Assembly: GCF_030818655.1 (NCBI RefSeq)
Contig: NZ_JAUTAN010000001.1
Coordinates: 496,001 to 560,000, forward strand
Length of the DNA stretch: 64,000 nt
Origin: Nocardioides zeae
GTDB taxonomy: Bacteria; Actinomycetota; Actinomycetes; Propionibacteriales; Nocardioidaceae
Reading direction: 5' to 3'
Part shown: positions 10,413 to 17,471 of the stretch, one piece after another
How positions within the stretch are numbered: the stretch's first letter is position 1
Layout of the letters: each line of letters starts with the position of its first letter
Position numbers and translations under genes: made by a program
The notes under the pieces: model-generated
What the model saw: only the letters and a program-made list of their open reading frames with translations
What the model was told of the DNA's origin: nothing
Databases searched by the model: none

Positions 10413-11612
10413 ATGACCCACGAGCAGCTGCGTCGGGTGGACGAGGCGATCGCCAGCTACGCCATCGTCTCCGACCCTCCGCCCAAGGAGCTCCAGGCGG
10501 TCGTCGAGATGGCGGCGTACGTCGCGCGCGTCCCCATGGCGACCGTCAACGTCATCACCTCCCACGAGCAGCACCAGGTGGCCGCGGTCGGCTTCGAGGC
10601 CTCCGTGTGCCGCCGTGAGGACTCGATGTGCGCCATCTCGCTGTCGATCGGCGGCCAGGTCGTCGTTCCCGACGCCAGCAGGGACGAGCGCTACCGCGAC
10701 AACCCGTTCGTGAGCGGCCCGCTCGGTGGCGTCCGCTTCTACGCCGCGCAGCCGCTGCTGACCCCGGACGGCTTCGCGATCGGCACGCTCTGCATCTTCG
10801 ACACCGAGCCGCGCGAGCTCGACGAGGACCAGAAGACGGCCCTCCGCACGATGGCGGACCGGATCGTCGACATCCTCGAGCTCTCGCGCCGCACCCGGGC
10901 GCTTAACGACTCCCTCGAGCGGATGGAGGAGATGCGCGACGAGCTGGTGCGCTCCAACGAGCACCTGGCCGCGTTCGCCGGGCAGGTGAGCCACGACCTG
11001 CGCAACCCGCTGTCGACGGTCGCGATGTCGCTCTACCTGTTGCAGGAGGAGCTCGACGAGGAGGAGGTGCCGGCCGGAGCCAGCACCGTCGAGCGGGCCC
11101 TGCGCGGCACGAAGCGCATGCAGGCGCTCATCGAGGACCTGCTGGCCTTCGCCCGGGTCGGGGGCTCGCTCCGCCGGGAGGACGTCCACCTGGCGGCCGA
11201 GGTCCCCGTGATCCTCGCCGACCTGGCCGGAGCGCTCCGGGGCGCGGACGTCACGTTGGGCGACCTGCCCACCGTCTGCGGCGACGCCACCCAGCTCCGC
11301 GCGGTGCTGCAGAACCTCGTCGCCAACGCGGCCAAGTTCACCCGGCCCGGCCAGCCGGCCGAGATCGCCATCACCGGCAGTCGGTCGGGGGAGGGGTGGC
11401 GCATCGAGGTCGCCGACCGCGGCCTCGGGATCGAGCCGTCGGACGCGGAGCGCGTGTTCGAGCCGCTGGTGCGGCTCGACGAGGGTGCCGACGGCTCGGG
11501 CATCGGTCTCGCGACCTGCCGCCGCGTCGTGCAGGCCCACGGCGGCCGGATCGGGCTCGAGCCGCGCGAGGGCGGCGGCACCGTCGCCTGGGTGTGGCTG
11601 CCCGACGCCTGA
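10413..11612 (+). CDS. GAF-domain sensor histidine kinase, orphan
   Basis: A 399-aa soluble sensor kinase. The N-terminal GAF domain spans about residues 15-160, a short coiled coil about 160-190, and HisKA contains SHDLRNPLS with phospho-His at about 194. The HATPase has the N box LVANAAKF, G1 DRGLGIE and G2 GSGIGLA. No transmembrane segment is visible, so it likely senses a cytoplasmic signal. No response regulator is adjacent. It sits 54 bp after the psp operon, and the ATG has GGGAGG upstream, so a link to the stress response is possible but unproven. Confidence 0.9.
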   Translation: MTHEQLRRVDEAIASYAIVSDPPPKELQAVVEMAAYVARVPMATVNVITSHEQHQVAAVGFEASVCRREDSMCAISLSIGGQVVVPDASRDERYRDNPFVSGPLGGVRFYAAQPLLTPDGFAIGTLCIFDTEPRELDEDQKTALRTMADRIVDILELSRRTRALNDSLERMEEMRDELVRSNEHLAAFAGQVSHDLRNPLSTVAMSLYLLQEELDEEEVPAGASTVERALRGTKRMQALIEDLLAFARVGGSLRREDVHLAAEVPVILADLAGALRGADVTLGDLPTVCGDATQLRAVLQNLVANAAKFTRPGQPAEIAITGSRSGEGWRIEVADRGLGIEPSDAERVFEPLVRLDEGADGSGIGLATCRRVVQAHGGRIGLEPREGGGTVAWVWLPDA

Positions 11613-11615
11613 GCG

Positions 11616-12791
11616 TCAGCGGGCCGTGCGACCCGGCAGGTCGAGCATGCGCTGCAGCGCGACGCGTGCCCACTCCTGCGTCTCGGCGTCCACCGAGATG
11701 ACGTTCGGCACCTGGCCCGCCACGAGCGACTCCAGCGCCCACACGAGGTGGGGCAGGTCGATGCGGTTCATGGTCGAGCAGTAGCAGACCGTGCGGTCGA
11801 GGAACGAGATGTTCTTGTCCGGGTGGGCGTCGGCGAGCCGCTTCACGAGGTTGAGCTCGGTGCCGATCGCCCACGACGAGCCGGGCTCGGCCGCCTCGAT
11901 GGTGCGGATGATGAACTCCGTCGACCCGACGAGGTCGGCGCGGGTGACGACCTCGTGGCGGCACTCGGGGTGCACGAGGATGTTGACCCCGGGCACGGTG
12001 GCCCGCAGCTGGTCGACGGACTCGGCGGAGAACCGGCCGTGGACCGAGCAGTGGCCCTTCCACAGGATCATCTTGGCGTTGCGGAGCTCCTCGGCGGTGA
12101 GACCGCCGTTGGGACGGTGCGGGTTCCAGACCACGCACTCCTCCAGCGCGATGCCCATCTGCAGCACCGCGGTGTTGCGACCGAGGTGCTGGTCGGGCAG
12201 GAACAGCACCTTGCCCGTGCCCTCGGGGCGCTGGCCGAAGGCCCACTCGAGCGCGACGTCGGCGTTCGAGGACGTGCACACGGCGCCGCCGTTGCGGCCG
12301 CAGAAGGCCTTGATGTCGGCCGAGGAGTTCATGTAGGTGATCGGCACGACGTCGTCCGCGATCCCCGCGTCGACGAGCGCGTCCCACGCGTCCTCGACCT
12401 GCCCGATGAGCGCCATGTCGGCCATCGAGCACCCGGCCGCGAGGTCGGGCAGGATGACCTGCTGCGCGTCCGTCGTCAGGATGTCCGCCGACTCGGCCAT
12501 GAAGTGCACGCCGCAGAAGACGATGTACGGCGCGTCCGGGCGCCCCGCGGCGTCGCGCGCCAGCTTGAAGGAGTCGCCGGTGACGTCCGCGAACTGGATG
12601 ACCTCGTCGCGCTGGTAGTGGTGGCCCAGCACGAAGACCTGGTCGCCCAACGCCTCCTTCGCGGCGCGGGCGCGCTCGACCAGGTGCGGGTCGGACGCCG
12701 GCGGGAGGTCGCCGGGGCACTCGACGCCCGGCTCGGTGGCCGGGTCGGAGCCGCGGCCCAGGGGGAGCAGGGGGAGGTCGACGGTGGTCAC
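11616..12791 (-). CDS. nadA: Quinolinate synthase
   Basis: A 4Fe-4S enzyme that condenses iminoaspartate with dihydroxyacetone phosphate to form quinolinate for NAD synthesis. It shows the NadA motifs LGHHYQRDEVIQFADVTGDS and FCGVHFMAESADIL, and the cluster cysteines in AAGCSMADM, HPECRHEV and VCYCSTMNR. The GTG at 12791 is preferred because a TAGGAT box ends 7 nt upstream (leaderless). An ATG at 12800 would lie inside that box. nadB and nadC are not in the window. It is divergent from the glycerate kinase gene. Confidence 0.95.
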   Translation of the reverse strand: MTTVDLPLLPLGRGSDPATEPGVECPGDLPPASDPHLVERARAAKEALGDQVFVLGHHYQRDEVIQFADVTGDSFKLARDAAGRPDAPYIVFCGVHFMAESADILTTDAQQVILPDLAAGCSMADMALIGQVEDAWDALVDAGIADDVVPITYMNSSADIKAFCGRNGGAVCTSSNADVALEWAFGQRPEGTGKVLFLPDQHLGRNTAVLQMGIALEECVVWNPHRPNGGLTAEELRNAKMILWKGHCSVHGRFSAESVDQLRATVPGVNILVHPECRHEVVTRADLVGSTEFIIRTIEAAEPGSSWAIGTELNLVKRLADAHPDKNISFLDRTVCYCSTMNRIDLPHLVWALESLVAGQVPNVISVDAETQEWARVALQRMLDLPGRTAR

Positions 12792-12798
12792 GGGCTCC

Positions 12799-12804
12799 AT
12801 CCTA
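12799..12804 (-). promoter_or_regulatory. Putative -10 element of nadA (leaderless)
   Basis: On the minus strand TAGGAT, a strong TANNNT match, ends 7 nt before the GTG at 12791. That spacing places the transcription start on or next to the start codon. It argues against the ATG at 12800 as the true start. Confidence 0.5.
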
Positions 12805-12839
12805 GAGGGGTGGCTCCGGCCGTGGGTGAGGATGGACCC

Positions 12840-13937
12840 GTGCGCGTGCTCCTGGCTCCCGACCGCTTCGACGGCACGTTGAGCGCGGTGGAGGCGGCCC
12901 GCGCGATGGCGGAGGGGTGGCGCCGGCGCTCGCCGGGTGACGAGGTCGACCTCGCCCCCGTGGCCGACGGCGGACCCGGGTTCCTCGACGTGCTCCACCA
13001 CGCCCTCGGGGGATCGCTCCTCGGCGTGACCACCCGCGACCCCTTCGGCGCCCCGGCCCCCGCCGCGGTGCTCCTGGTGGAGGAGGAGGGCGGGCCGGCG
13101 GCGTACGTCGAGGCGGCGCAGGCGTGCGGCCACGCGGTGGGGGACCCCGCGCGCGTCCTGACGGCCTCGTCCGTCGGTGTGGGGGACCTCGTCGGGCACG
13201 CCGTGGCCGCGGGTGCGCGCCGCGTCGTCGTCGGGCTGGGCGGCTCGGCCGTCCTCGACGGGGGTGCCGGGCTGCTCGCCGCCCTGGGGGCCACCGCCGA
13301 CGCGCCCCTGGACGCCGGCCCGCTCCCGCTGGCCGACGTCCGGACCGTCGACCTGAGCGCCCCGCGCCGTCGGCTGGAGGGGGTGGGCCTGACGATGGCC
13401 GTCGACGTCGCCTGCACCCTCACCGGGCTCTTCGGCGCGGCCAGGACGTTCGGGCCCGACCTCGGGCTCGGCGACGACGGCGTGCTGGCGGTCGACCACG
13501 CGCTCGAGGCCTGGGCGCACGCCACCGATCGTCGGCTGTCGCTGCGGGAGGGGAGCGGCGCGGCCGGGGGGCTGGGGTTCGGCCCGATGCTCCTCGGGGC
13601 CGGCCACCGTCCGGGTGCCGAGGAGGTGCTGGAGGCCGTGGGGCTGGCCGAGCGGTGCCGGCGGGCCGAGCTCGTGGTGACGGGCGAGGGCCGGTTCGAC
13701 TTCGCCAGCCGTGCCGGCACCGTGCCCCACGGGGTCGCGCTCCTCGCCGCCGCGGCGGTCCGACCGTGCGTGGTGGTCGCCGGCGAGGTGCTGGTCGGCA
13801 CGCGTGAGATGCGGGCGCTGGGGGTCGAGGCGGCGTACTCCCTCGTCGACGAGGTGGGCCGTGAGGAGGCGGTCGCCGCGGCGTACGACGCGCTCGTGCG
13901 CACCACCGAGCGCGTCGCGCGCACCTGGTCACGCTGA
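12840..13937 (+). CDS. Glycerate kinase (GlxK/GarK family)
   Basis: A 365-aa member of the glycerate 2-kinase family, phosphorylating glycerate with ATP. Family motifs are present but altered: PDRFDGTLSA for the usual PDSFKGSLSA, PVADGGPGF for PVADGGEGT, and GLGGSAVLDGGAG for GLGGSATNDGGAG. Loss of the Lys and of the Glu/Asn positions makes altered substrate preference possible. The C-terminal GEGRFDFASRAGTVPHGVA matches the family's GEGxxDxQTxxGK region with changes. The GTG at 12840 is the first start compatible with the homology. A member of this family lies near erpA in M. tuberculosis as well. Confidence 0.8.
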   Translation: MRVLLAPDRFDGTLSAVEAARAMAEGWRRRSPGDEVDLAPVADGGPGFLDVLHHALGGSLLGVTTRDPFGAPAPAAVLLVEEEGGPAAYVEAAQACGHAVGDPARVLTASSVGVGDLVGHAVAAGARRVVVGLGGSAVLDGGAGLLAALGATADAPLDAGPLPLADVRTVDLSAPRRRLEGVGLTMAVDVACTLTGLFGAARTFGPDLGLGDDGVLAVDHALEAWAHATDRRLSLREGSGAAGGLGFGPMLLGAGHRPGAEEVLEAVGLAERCRRAELVVTGEGRFDFASRAGTVPHGVALLAAAAVRPCVVVAGEVLVGTREMRALGVEAAYSLVDEVGREEAVAAAYDALVRTTERVARTWSR

Positions 13938-13948
13938 CCCGGGAGGAA

Positions 13949-13962
13949 CGGACCGCGGTCCG
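13949..13962. promoter_or_regulatory. 14-bp perfect palindrome upstream of erpA
   Basis: CGGACCGCGGTCCG is a perfect palindrome 11 bp after the glycerate kinase stop and 3 bp before a candidate -10 box. It could be an operator lying in the promoter spacer or a very short terminator. Which one cannot be told from sequence alone. Confidence 0.4.
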
Positions 13963-13964
13963 GA

Positions 13965-13970
13965 TAAAGT
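13965..13970 (+). promoter_or_regulatory. Candidate -10 element for erpA
   Basis: TAAAGT matches TANNNT and is part of GGATAAAGT. A nearly identical GATAAAGT occurs upstream of ctaC (17424-17431). The predicted transcript would carry a leader of about 107 nt before erpA. Confidence 0.4.
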
Positions 13971-14001
13971 GCCCCCGGGACCTCGGGAATAGGGCACCGG
14001 T

Positions 14002-14025
14002 GTGCAACCATTGATGACGTTGCAC
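14002..14025. promoter_or_regulatory. Inverted repeat in the erpA leader
   Basis: GTGCAAC and GTTGCAC form a perfect 7-bp inverted repeat with a 10-nt spacer, downstream of the candidate -10 box. It could be a repressor site or a leader hairpin controlling the iron-sulfur assembly gene. It does not match any operator I can name with confidence. Confidence 0.35.
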
Positions 14026-14083
14026 GACGCAGAGGACCGCGCCGCAGCACCACAATCGTCGAGATCCCGTAGGGAGAACGCAC

Positions 14084-14449
14084 ATGACCGAGCAGGTCGA
14101 CACCCAGGCGACGGAGCGTCGCACCGACCAGATCAACCTGAGCGCGACGGCCGCGAGCAAGGTCAAGAGCCTGCTGGAGCAGGAGGGTCGCGACGACCTC
14201 GCGCTCCGCATCTCCGTGCAGCCGGGCGGCTGCTCGGGCCTGCGCTACCAGCTCTTCTTCGACGAGCGCACGCTCGACGGCGACATCGTCACCGACTTCG
14301 ACGGCGTCTCCGTCGTCGTCGACCGGATGAGCGTGCCCTACCTGAACGGTGCGGAGATCGACTTCGTCGACACCATCGAGAAGCAGGGCTTCACGATCGA
14401 CAACCCCAACGCGACGGGCTCCTGCGCCTGCGGCGACTCGTTCCACTGA
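14084..14449 (+). CDS. erpA: Iron-sulfur cluster insertion protein, ErpA/HesB/IscA type
   Basis: A 121-aa A-type carrier that delivers Fe-S clusters to apo-enzymes (NadA, encoded nearby, is a possible client). It carries the three conserved cysteines: one in QPGGCSGLRYQLFF and two in the C-terminal GSCACGDSFH. The ATG at 14084 has AGGGAGAA 6-7 nt upstream. It is followed by a strong terminator hairpin. Confidence 0.93.
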   Translation: MTEQVDTQATERRTDQINLSATAASKVKSLLEQEGRDDLALRISVQPGGCSGLRYQLFFDERTLDGDIVTDFDGVSVVVDRMSVPYLNGAEIDFVDTIEKQGFTIDNPNATGSCACGDSFH

Positions 14450-14475
14450 GTCGTCCGGCCCCGCGCCGCTGACGC

Positions 14476-14517
14476 CGAACGGCCCCCGTCCTCCGCGAGG
14501 AGGACGGGGGCCGTTCG
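14476..14517. terminator. Strong hairpin terminator after erpA
   Basis: A perfect 19-bp stem (left arm 14476-14494, right arm 14499-14517, core CCCCCGTCCTCC) closed by a GCGA tetraloop of the stable GNRA class. It lies 26 bp after erpA and 30 bp before the end of the convergent small gene, so it probably acts in both directions. There is no T-tract. Confidence 0.85.
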
Positions 14518-14547
14518 CGTGCGCCCGGGGGCGGGCGGAGGTGCGGG

Positions 14548-14790
14548 TCAGTCCTGGTAGAGCGCGGCGGCGAGCCGGGCGGCCGCCTCGCTGACCTCGA
14601 TCTGCGGCTTGAGGTCGCGGCGCTGGTCGGCGTAGTCGAGCGAGGGCGCGGGGCGACGTGCGGCGGCGGCGATCGCGTCGACGTCGCTCGGGCGGAGCGC
14701 GGCGCGCGTCTCGCGGCAGTCGCGCTGCAGGTCGGCGGGGGCCGCGTGGTCGTCGTACGCGAGGCGGTCGGCGGGGGTGGCGGTGCTCAT
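14548..14790 (-). CDS. Small conserved-looking acidic/helical protein, unknown
   Basis: An 80-aa protein (MSTATPADRLAYDDHAAPAD), predicted soluble, with a C-terminal alanine-rich helix. No family is recognised. Support comes from its position between a terminator and a divergent promoter region, uniform GC3, and an ATG with GAGG just 2 nt upstream (short spacing, so initiation may be weak). The start could lie elsewhere. Confidence 0.5.
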   Translation of the reverse strand: MSTATPADRLAYDDHAAPADLQRDCRETRAALRPSDVDAIAAAARRPAPSLDYADQRRDLKPQIEVSEAAARLAAALYQD

Positions 14791-14830
14791 GACCTCGACG
14801 GTAGGCACTACCGCCGGGTAGGCCGAGGGG

Positions 14831-14842
14831 TACCGATCGGTA
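14831..14842. promoter_or_regulatory. Operator-like palindrome upstream of the adenosine kinase gene
   Basis: TACCGATCGGTA is a perfect 12-bp palindrome in the divergent region between the small protein (14790, -) and the kinase (14875, +), 19 bp upstream of a -10 box. An extra half site, CACTACCG at 14806-14813, pairs with CGGTAGTG at 14838-14845. This arrangement is typical of TetR/GntR-class operators, but no regulator gene is adjacent. Confidence 0.45.
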
Positions 14843-14860
14843 GTGTTCGCGCGCGTCGCG

Positions 14861-14866
14861 TAGGGT
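14861..14866 (+). promoter_or_regulatory. Putative -10 element of the adenosine kinase gene (leaderless)
   Basis: TAGGGT (TANNNT) ends 8 nt before the GTG at 14875, with no Shine-Dalgarno sequence in between. This fits a leaderless transcript. Confidence 0.45.
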
Positions 14867-14874
14867 CGGCCGAC

Positions 14875-15861
14875 GTGTCGCTTCTCATCACCGGCTCCAT
14901 CGCCACCGACCACCTGATGACCTTCTCCGGCAAGTTCTCGGACTCGCTCGTGGTGGACCAGCTGGACAAGCTGTCGGTCTCCTTCCTGGTCGACGACCTC
15001 GAGGTCCGGCGGGGCGGGTGCGCGGCCAACATCTCGTTCGGTCTCGGCAACCTCGGCCTGCGGCCCGTGCTCGTCGGCGCGGTCGGCGAGGACTTCGTCG
15101 ACTACCGCGCCTGGCTCGAGCGCCACGGCGTCGACTGCGACTCCGTCCACGTCTCGGAGACGCGTCACACGGCGCGCTTCGTCTGCACGAACGACGCCGC
15201 GATGGCCCAGTTCGCGACCTTCTACGCCGGGGCGATGAGCGAGGCGCGCGAGATCGAGCTGAAGCCCATCGTCGACCGCGCGGGGTCGGTGGACTTCGTG
15301 CTGGTCGGCCCGAACGACCCCGACGCGATGCTGCGCCACACCGACGAGTGCCGCCAGCGTGGCTACGCCTTCGTCGCCGACCCCTCGCAGCAGCTGGCGT
15401 TCGGTGACGGCGACCTGATCCGCCCCCTCATCGACGGCGCCGCGATCCTGTTCTCCAACGAGTACGAGGCCGCCCTCATCGAGTCGAAGACCGGCTGGAG
15501 CCACGACGAGGTCCTCGACCGCGTCGGCACGTGGGTCGTCACGCTCGGCCCGGACGGCGTCCGGCTGGAGACGAAGGGGTCCGAGCCCGTCGTCGTGCGT
15601 GCCGTGCCCGAGATCGCCAAGGTCGAGCCCACCGGTGTGGGCGACGCCTTCCGGGCGGGCTTCCTCGCCGCCCTCAGCTGGGGCCTCGACCACGAGCGCG
15701 CCGCGCAGCTGGGCTGCCTCCTCGCCGTGTACGTCGTGGAGCAGGTCGGCACCCAGGAGTACGTGCTCGGCCGCGCGTCCTTCCTCGAGCGCCTCGAGGC
15801 GGCGTACGGTGCGGACGCCGTCGCCGACGTCGCGCAGCACCTGCGGACCTTCCGCGACTGA
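14875..15861 (+). CDS. adoK: PfkB-family carbohydrate/adenosine kinase
   Basis: A 328-aa ribokinase-superfamily enzyme. It has the N-terminal GSIATDHLMTFSGKF, the RRGGCAANISFGLGNLG nucleoside/sugar-binding motif, the NEYEAALI segment, and the C-terminal PfkB signature EPTGVGDAFRAGFLAAL with the catalytic Asp. In M. tuberculosis the gene in the matching position (Rv2202c) is adenosine kinase. That assignment is inferred here from sequence type and neighbourhood; another sugar or nucleoside remains possible. It converges on tusA. Confidence 0.8.
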   Translation: MSLLITGSIATDHLMTFSGKFSDSLVVDQLDKLSVSFLVDDLEVRRGGCAANISFGLGNLGLRPVLVGAVGEDFVDYRAWLERHGVDCDSVHVSETRHTARFVCTNDAAMAQFATFYAGAMSEAREIELKPIVDRAGSVDFVLVGPNDPDAMLRHTDECRQRGYAFVADPSQQLAFGDGDLIRPLIDGAAILFSNEYEAALIESKTGWSHDEVLDRVGTWVVTLGPDGVRLETKGSEPVVVRAVPEIAKVEPTGVGDAFRAGFLAALSWGLDHERAAQLGCLLAVYVVEQVGTQEYVLGRASFLERLEAAYGADAVADVAQHLRTFRD

Positions 15862-15879
15862 CGCCGTCCTGACGAGGGA

Positions 15880-16161
15880 TCAGACGGCGTCGCCGAGGCG
15901 CACCACGTGGCGCGCCACCCCGTCGGCGGCGGTGTCCGCCCCCAGGTAGTCGTGGCGGCGCATCCGGCACCACGCCGGCACGTCGATGCGGGCCGCGGGG
16001 TCCTCGGCGACCACCGCGAGGACCGTGCCGGCGGCCCGGTCGCCCCGCGCGCGGGCCGCCTTCGCGAGGGCCAGCACGGGCGCCGGGCAGGGGAGCCCCC
16101 GGCAGTCCAGCTCCTCCTCGACGGCCACGCCGGGCGCTGCTCCGAAGGGCGCGGCGCTCAC
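15880..16161 (-). CDS. TusA-like sulfurtransferase
   Basis: A 93-aa protein with the TusA/SirA motif ELDCRGLPCPAPVLALAKA, including the sulfur-carrying Cys of the CPxP element. The C-terminal half keeps VLAVVAEDPAARIDVPAWCR, as in the family. The GTG overlaps the desulfurase stop by 4 nt, so sulfur is very likely relayed from that enzyme to this carrier. The final acceptor is unknown. Confidence 0.87.
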   Translation of the reverse strand: MSAAPFGAAPGVAVEEELDCRGLPCPAPVLALAKAARARGDRAAGTVLAVVAEDPAARIDVPAWCRMRRHDYLGADTAADGVARHVVRLGDAV

Positions 16162-17333
16162 AGCCCGACCTCCGCGCGCAGCCGGGCGACGACCCCGGGC
16201 AGCACGCCGAGGAAGCGGTCCACGTCGTCCGCGCTCGTGCCCGGGTGCAGCGAGAGGCGCACGTTCCCGTGCGTCAGCGCGCCCATCGCGGCGAGCACGT
16301 GGGACGGCTCGTGGGTGCTGGCGGTGCAGGCCGACCCGCTCCCGATCCCGAACCCGGCGCGGTCGAGAGCCGTCACGAGGGCCTCGCCCTCGACGTACAG
16401 GCAGGAGAACGTCAGCAGGTGCGGCAGCCGCTCGACGGGGTCGCCGACCACGTCGACGTCCGGGACGAGGCGCGGCACCTCGGCGCGGAGCCGGTCGACG
16501 AGGGCGGCCACCCGCCGTCCGGCCTCCTCGGCCTCGCCGAGCACGGCCTGGAGGGCGGCGGCGGCGGCGAAGGCGCCGGGCACGTCCTCGAAGCCGAGGG
16601 CGCGCCGGTCGCCGCGGTCGTCGGCGGGGGAGGGGTCGCGCCAGCGGGCGCCCTTCCGGACGGCCAGCACCCCCACGCCCGGCGGACCGCCCCACTTGTG
16701 GGCCGACGCCGCGGCGACCGCCCACGGGCTCGGCAGCGGCTCCCAGCCGACGGACGCGCAGGCGTCGACGAGCAGGGGGACGTCGCCGTACGCCGCGGCG
16801 AGCCGCGCGACGTCGGCGAGCGGCTGGCGGGTGCCGACCTCGTGGTTGGCGCTCTGCATCGCCAGCAGGGCGACGTCGCGGGGATCCAGGGCCGCGGCCA
16901 GGGCGTCGAGGTCCACGCGGCCGCGCGGGTCGACGTCGACGACGCGGGTCGTGGTGCCGTGCTCGGCGGCCGAGAAGTCCGCCGCGTGCAGCACGGCGGA
17001 GTGCTCGACGGCGGTGTGGGCGACGACGCCGCCGGCCCGGCGGCGGCCCCGGGCCAGTCCGAGCAGGCCGCGGTGCACCGCCTCGGTGCCGGACCCCGTG
17101 AAGGTGATCTCGTCGGTCCGGGCGCCGAGGCAGCCGGCCACGACCTCCCGGGCGTTGTCGAGCAGCTGGCGCGCCCGACGGCCCGCGTGGTGCAGCCGAC
17201 GGGGGTCGGCGTAGCCGTGCTCGTGGGCCAGGAGGAGCGCCTCCCGAGCGGCCGGGTGGAGGGGCCGCGCCGACGCGCTGTCGAGGTCGGTCCACGGCGG
17301 TGGGACGGACGCGGCGGGGGGTCCTGGAATCAC
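16158..17333 (-). CDS. Cysteine desulfurase (class V aminotransferase fold)
   Basis: A 391-aa PLP enzyme that removes sulfur from cysteine to give a persulfide. Seen are ITFTGSGTEAVHRGL, the stacking His in HTAVEHSAVL, the Asp in LLVDACASVGW, the PLP lysine in SAHKWGGPPGVG, and the mobile catalytic Cys in GSGSACTASTHEPSHVL. Partner choice (the overlapping TusA-like protein rather than SufU or IscU) suggests a dedicated sulfur-relay role. The start is GTG at 17333, which lies at the edge of an inverted repeat. Confidence 0.9.
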   Translation of the reverse strand: MIPGPPAASVPPPWTDLDSASARPLHPAAREALLLAHEHGYADPRRLHHAGRRARQLLDNAREVVAGCLGARTDEITFTGSGTEAVHRGLLGLARGRRRAGGVVAHTAVEHSAVLHAADFSAAEHGTTTRVVDVDPRGRVDLDALAAALDPRDVALLAMQSANHEVGTRQPLADVARLAAAYGDVPLLVDACASVGWEPLPSPWAVAAASAHKWGGPPGVGVLAVRKGARWRDPSPADDRGDRRALGFEDVPGAFAAAAALQAVLGEAEEAGRRVAALVDRLRAEVPRLVPDVDVVGDPVERLPHLLTFSCLYVEGEALVTALDRAGFGIGSGSACTASTHEPSHVLAAMGALTHGNVRLSLHPGTSADDVDRFLGVLPGVVARLRAEVGL

Positions 17334-17353
17334 CTGAGGACCGTATCCTCAGG
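17333..17353. promoter_or_regulatory. Inverted repeat at the cysteine desulfurase start
   Basis: CCTGAGGA and TCCTCAGG are perfect 8-bp arms with a 5-nt spacer. They touch the GTG start of the desulfurase on the minus strand and lie about 120 bp upstream of ctaC. It may be an operator for the divergent region or an mRNA hairpin masking the desulfurase start. Confidence 0.4.
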
Positions 17354-17425
17354 CAGGGCGCGGGATCGACGACATCGCGTAGTAGATGAGGCGACCCTGT
17401 GCGCGACCTGAGGGCAGGATTCAGA

Positions 17426-17431
17426 TAAAGT
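17426..17431 (+). promoter_or_regulatory. Candidate -10 element for ctaC
   Basis: TAAAGT (TANNNT), in the context AGATAAAGT, lies 40 bp upstream of the ctaC GTG. The same octamer precedes erpA. No convincing -35 box is seen. Confidence 0.4.
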
Positions 17432-17471
17432 CACGTCCGTCGTGTGATCATCTCGAAAGAGAGGCTCGTTC

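Noticed and set aside
11748..12839. Plus-strand extension upstream of the glycerate kinase start
   Set aside because: It runs antisense through nadA and lacks family homology before the GTG at 12840.
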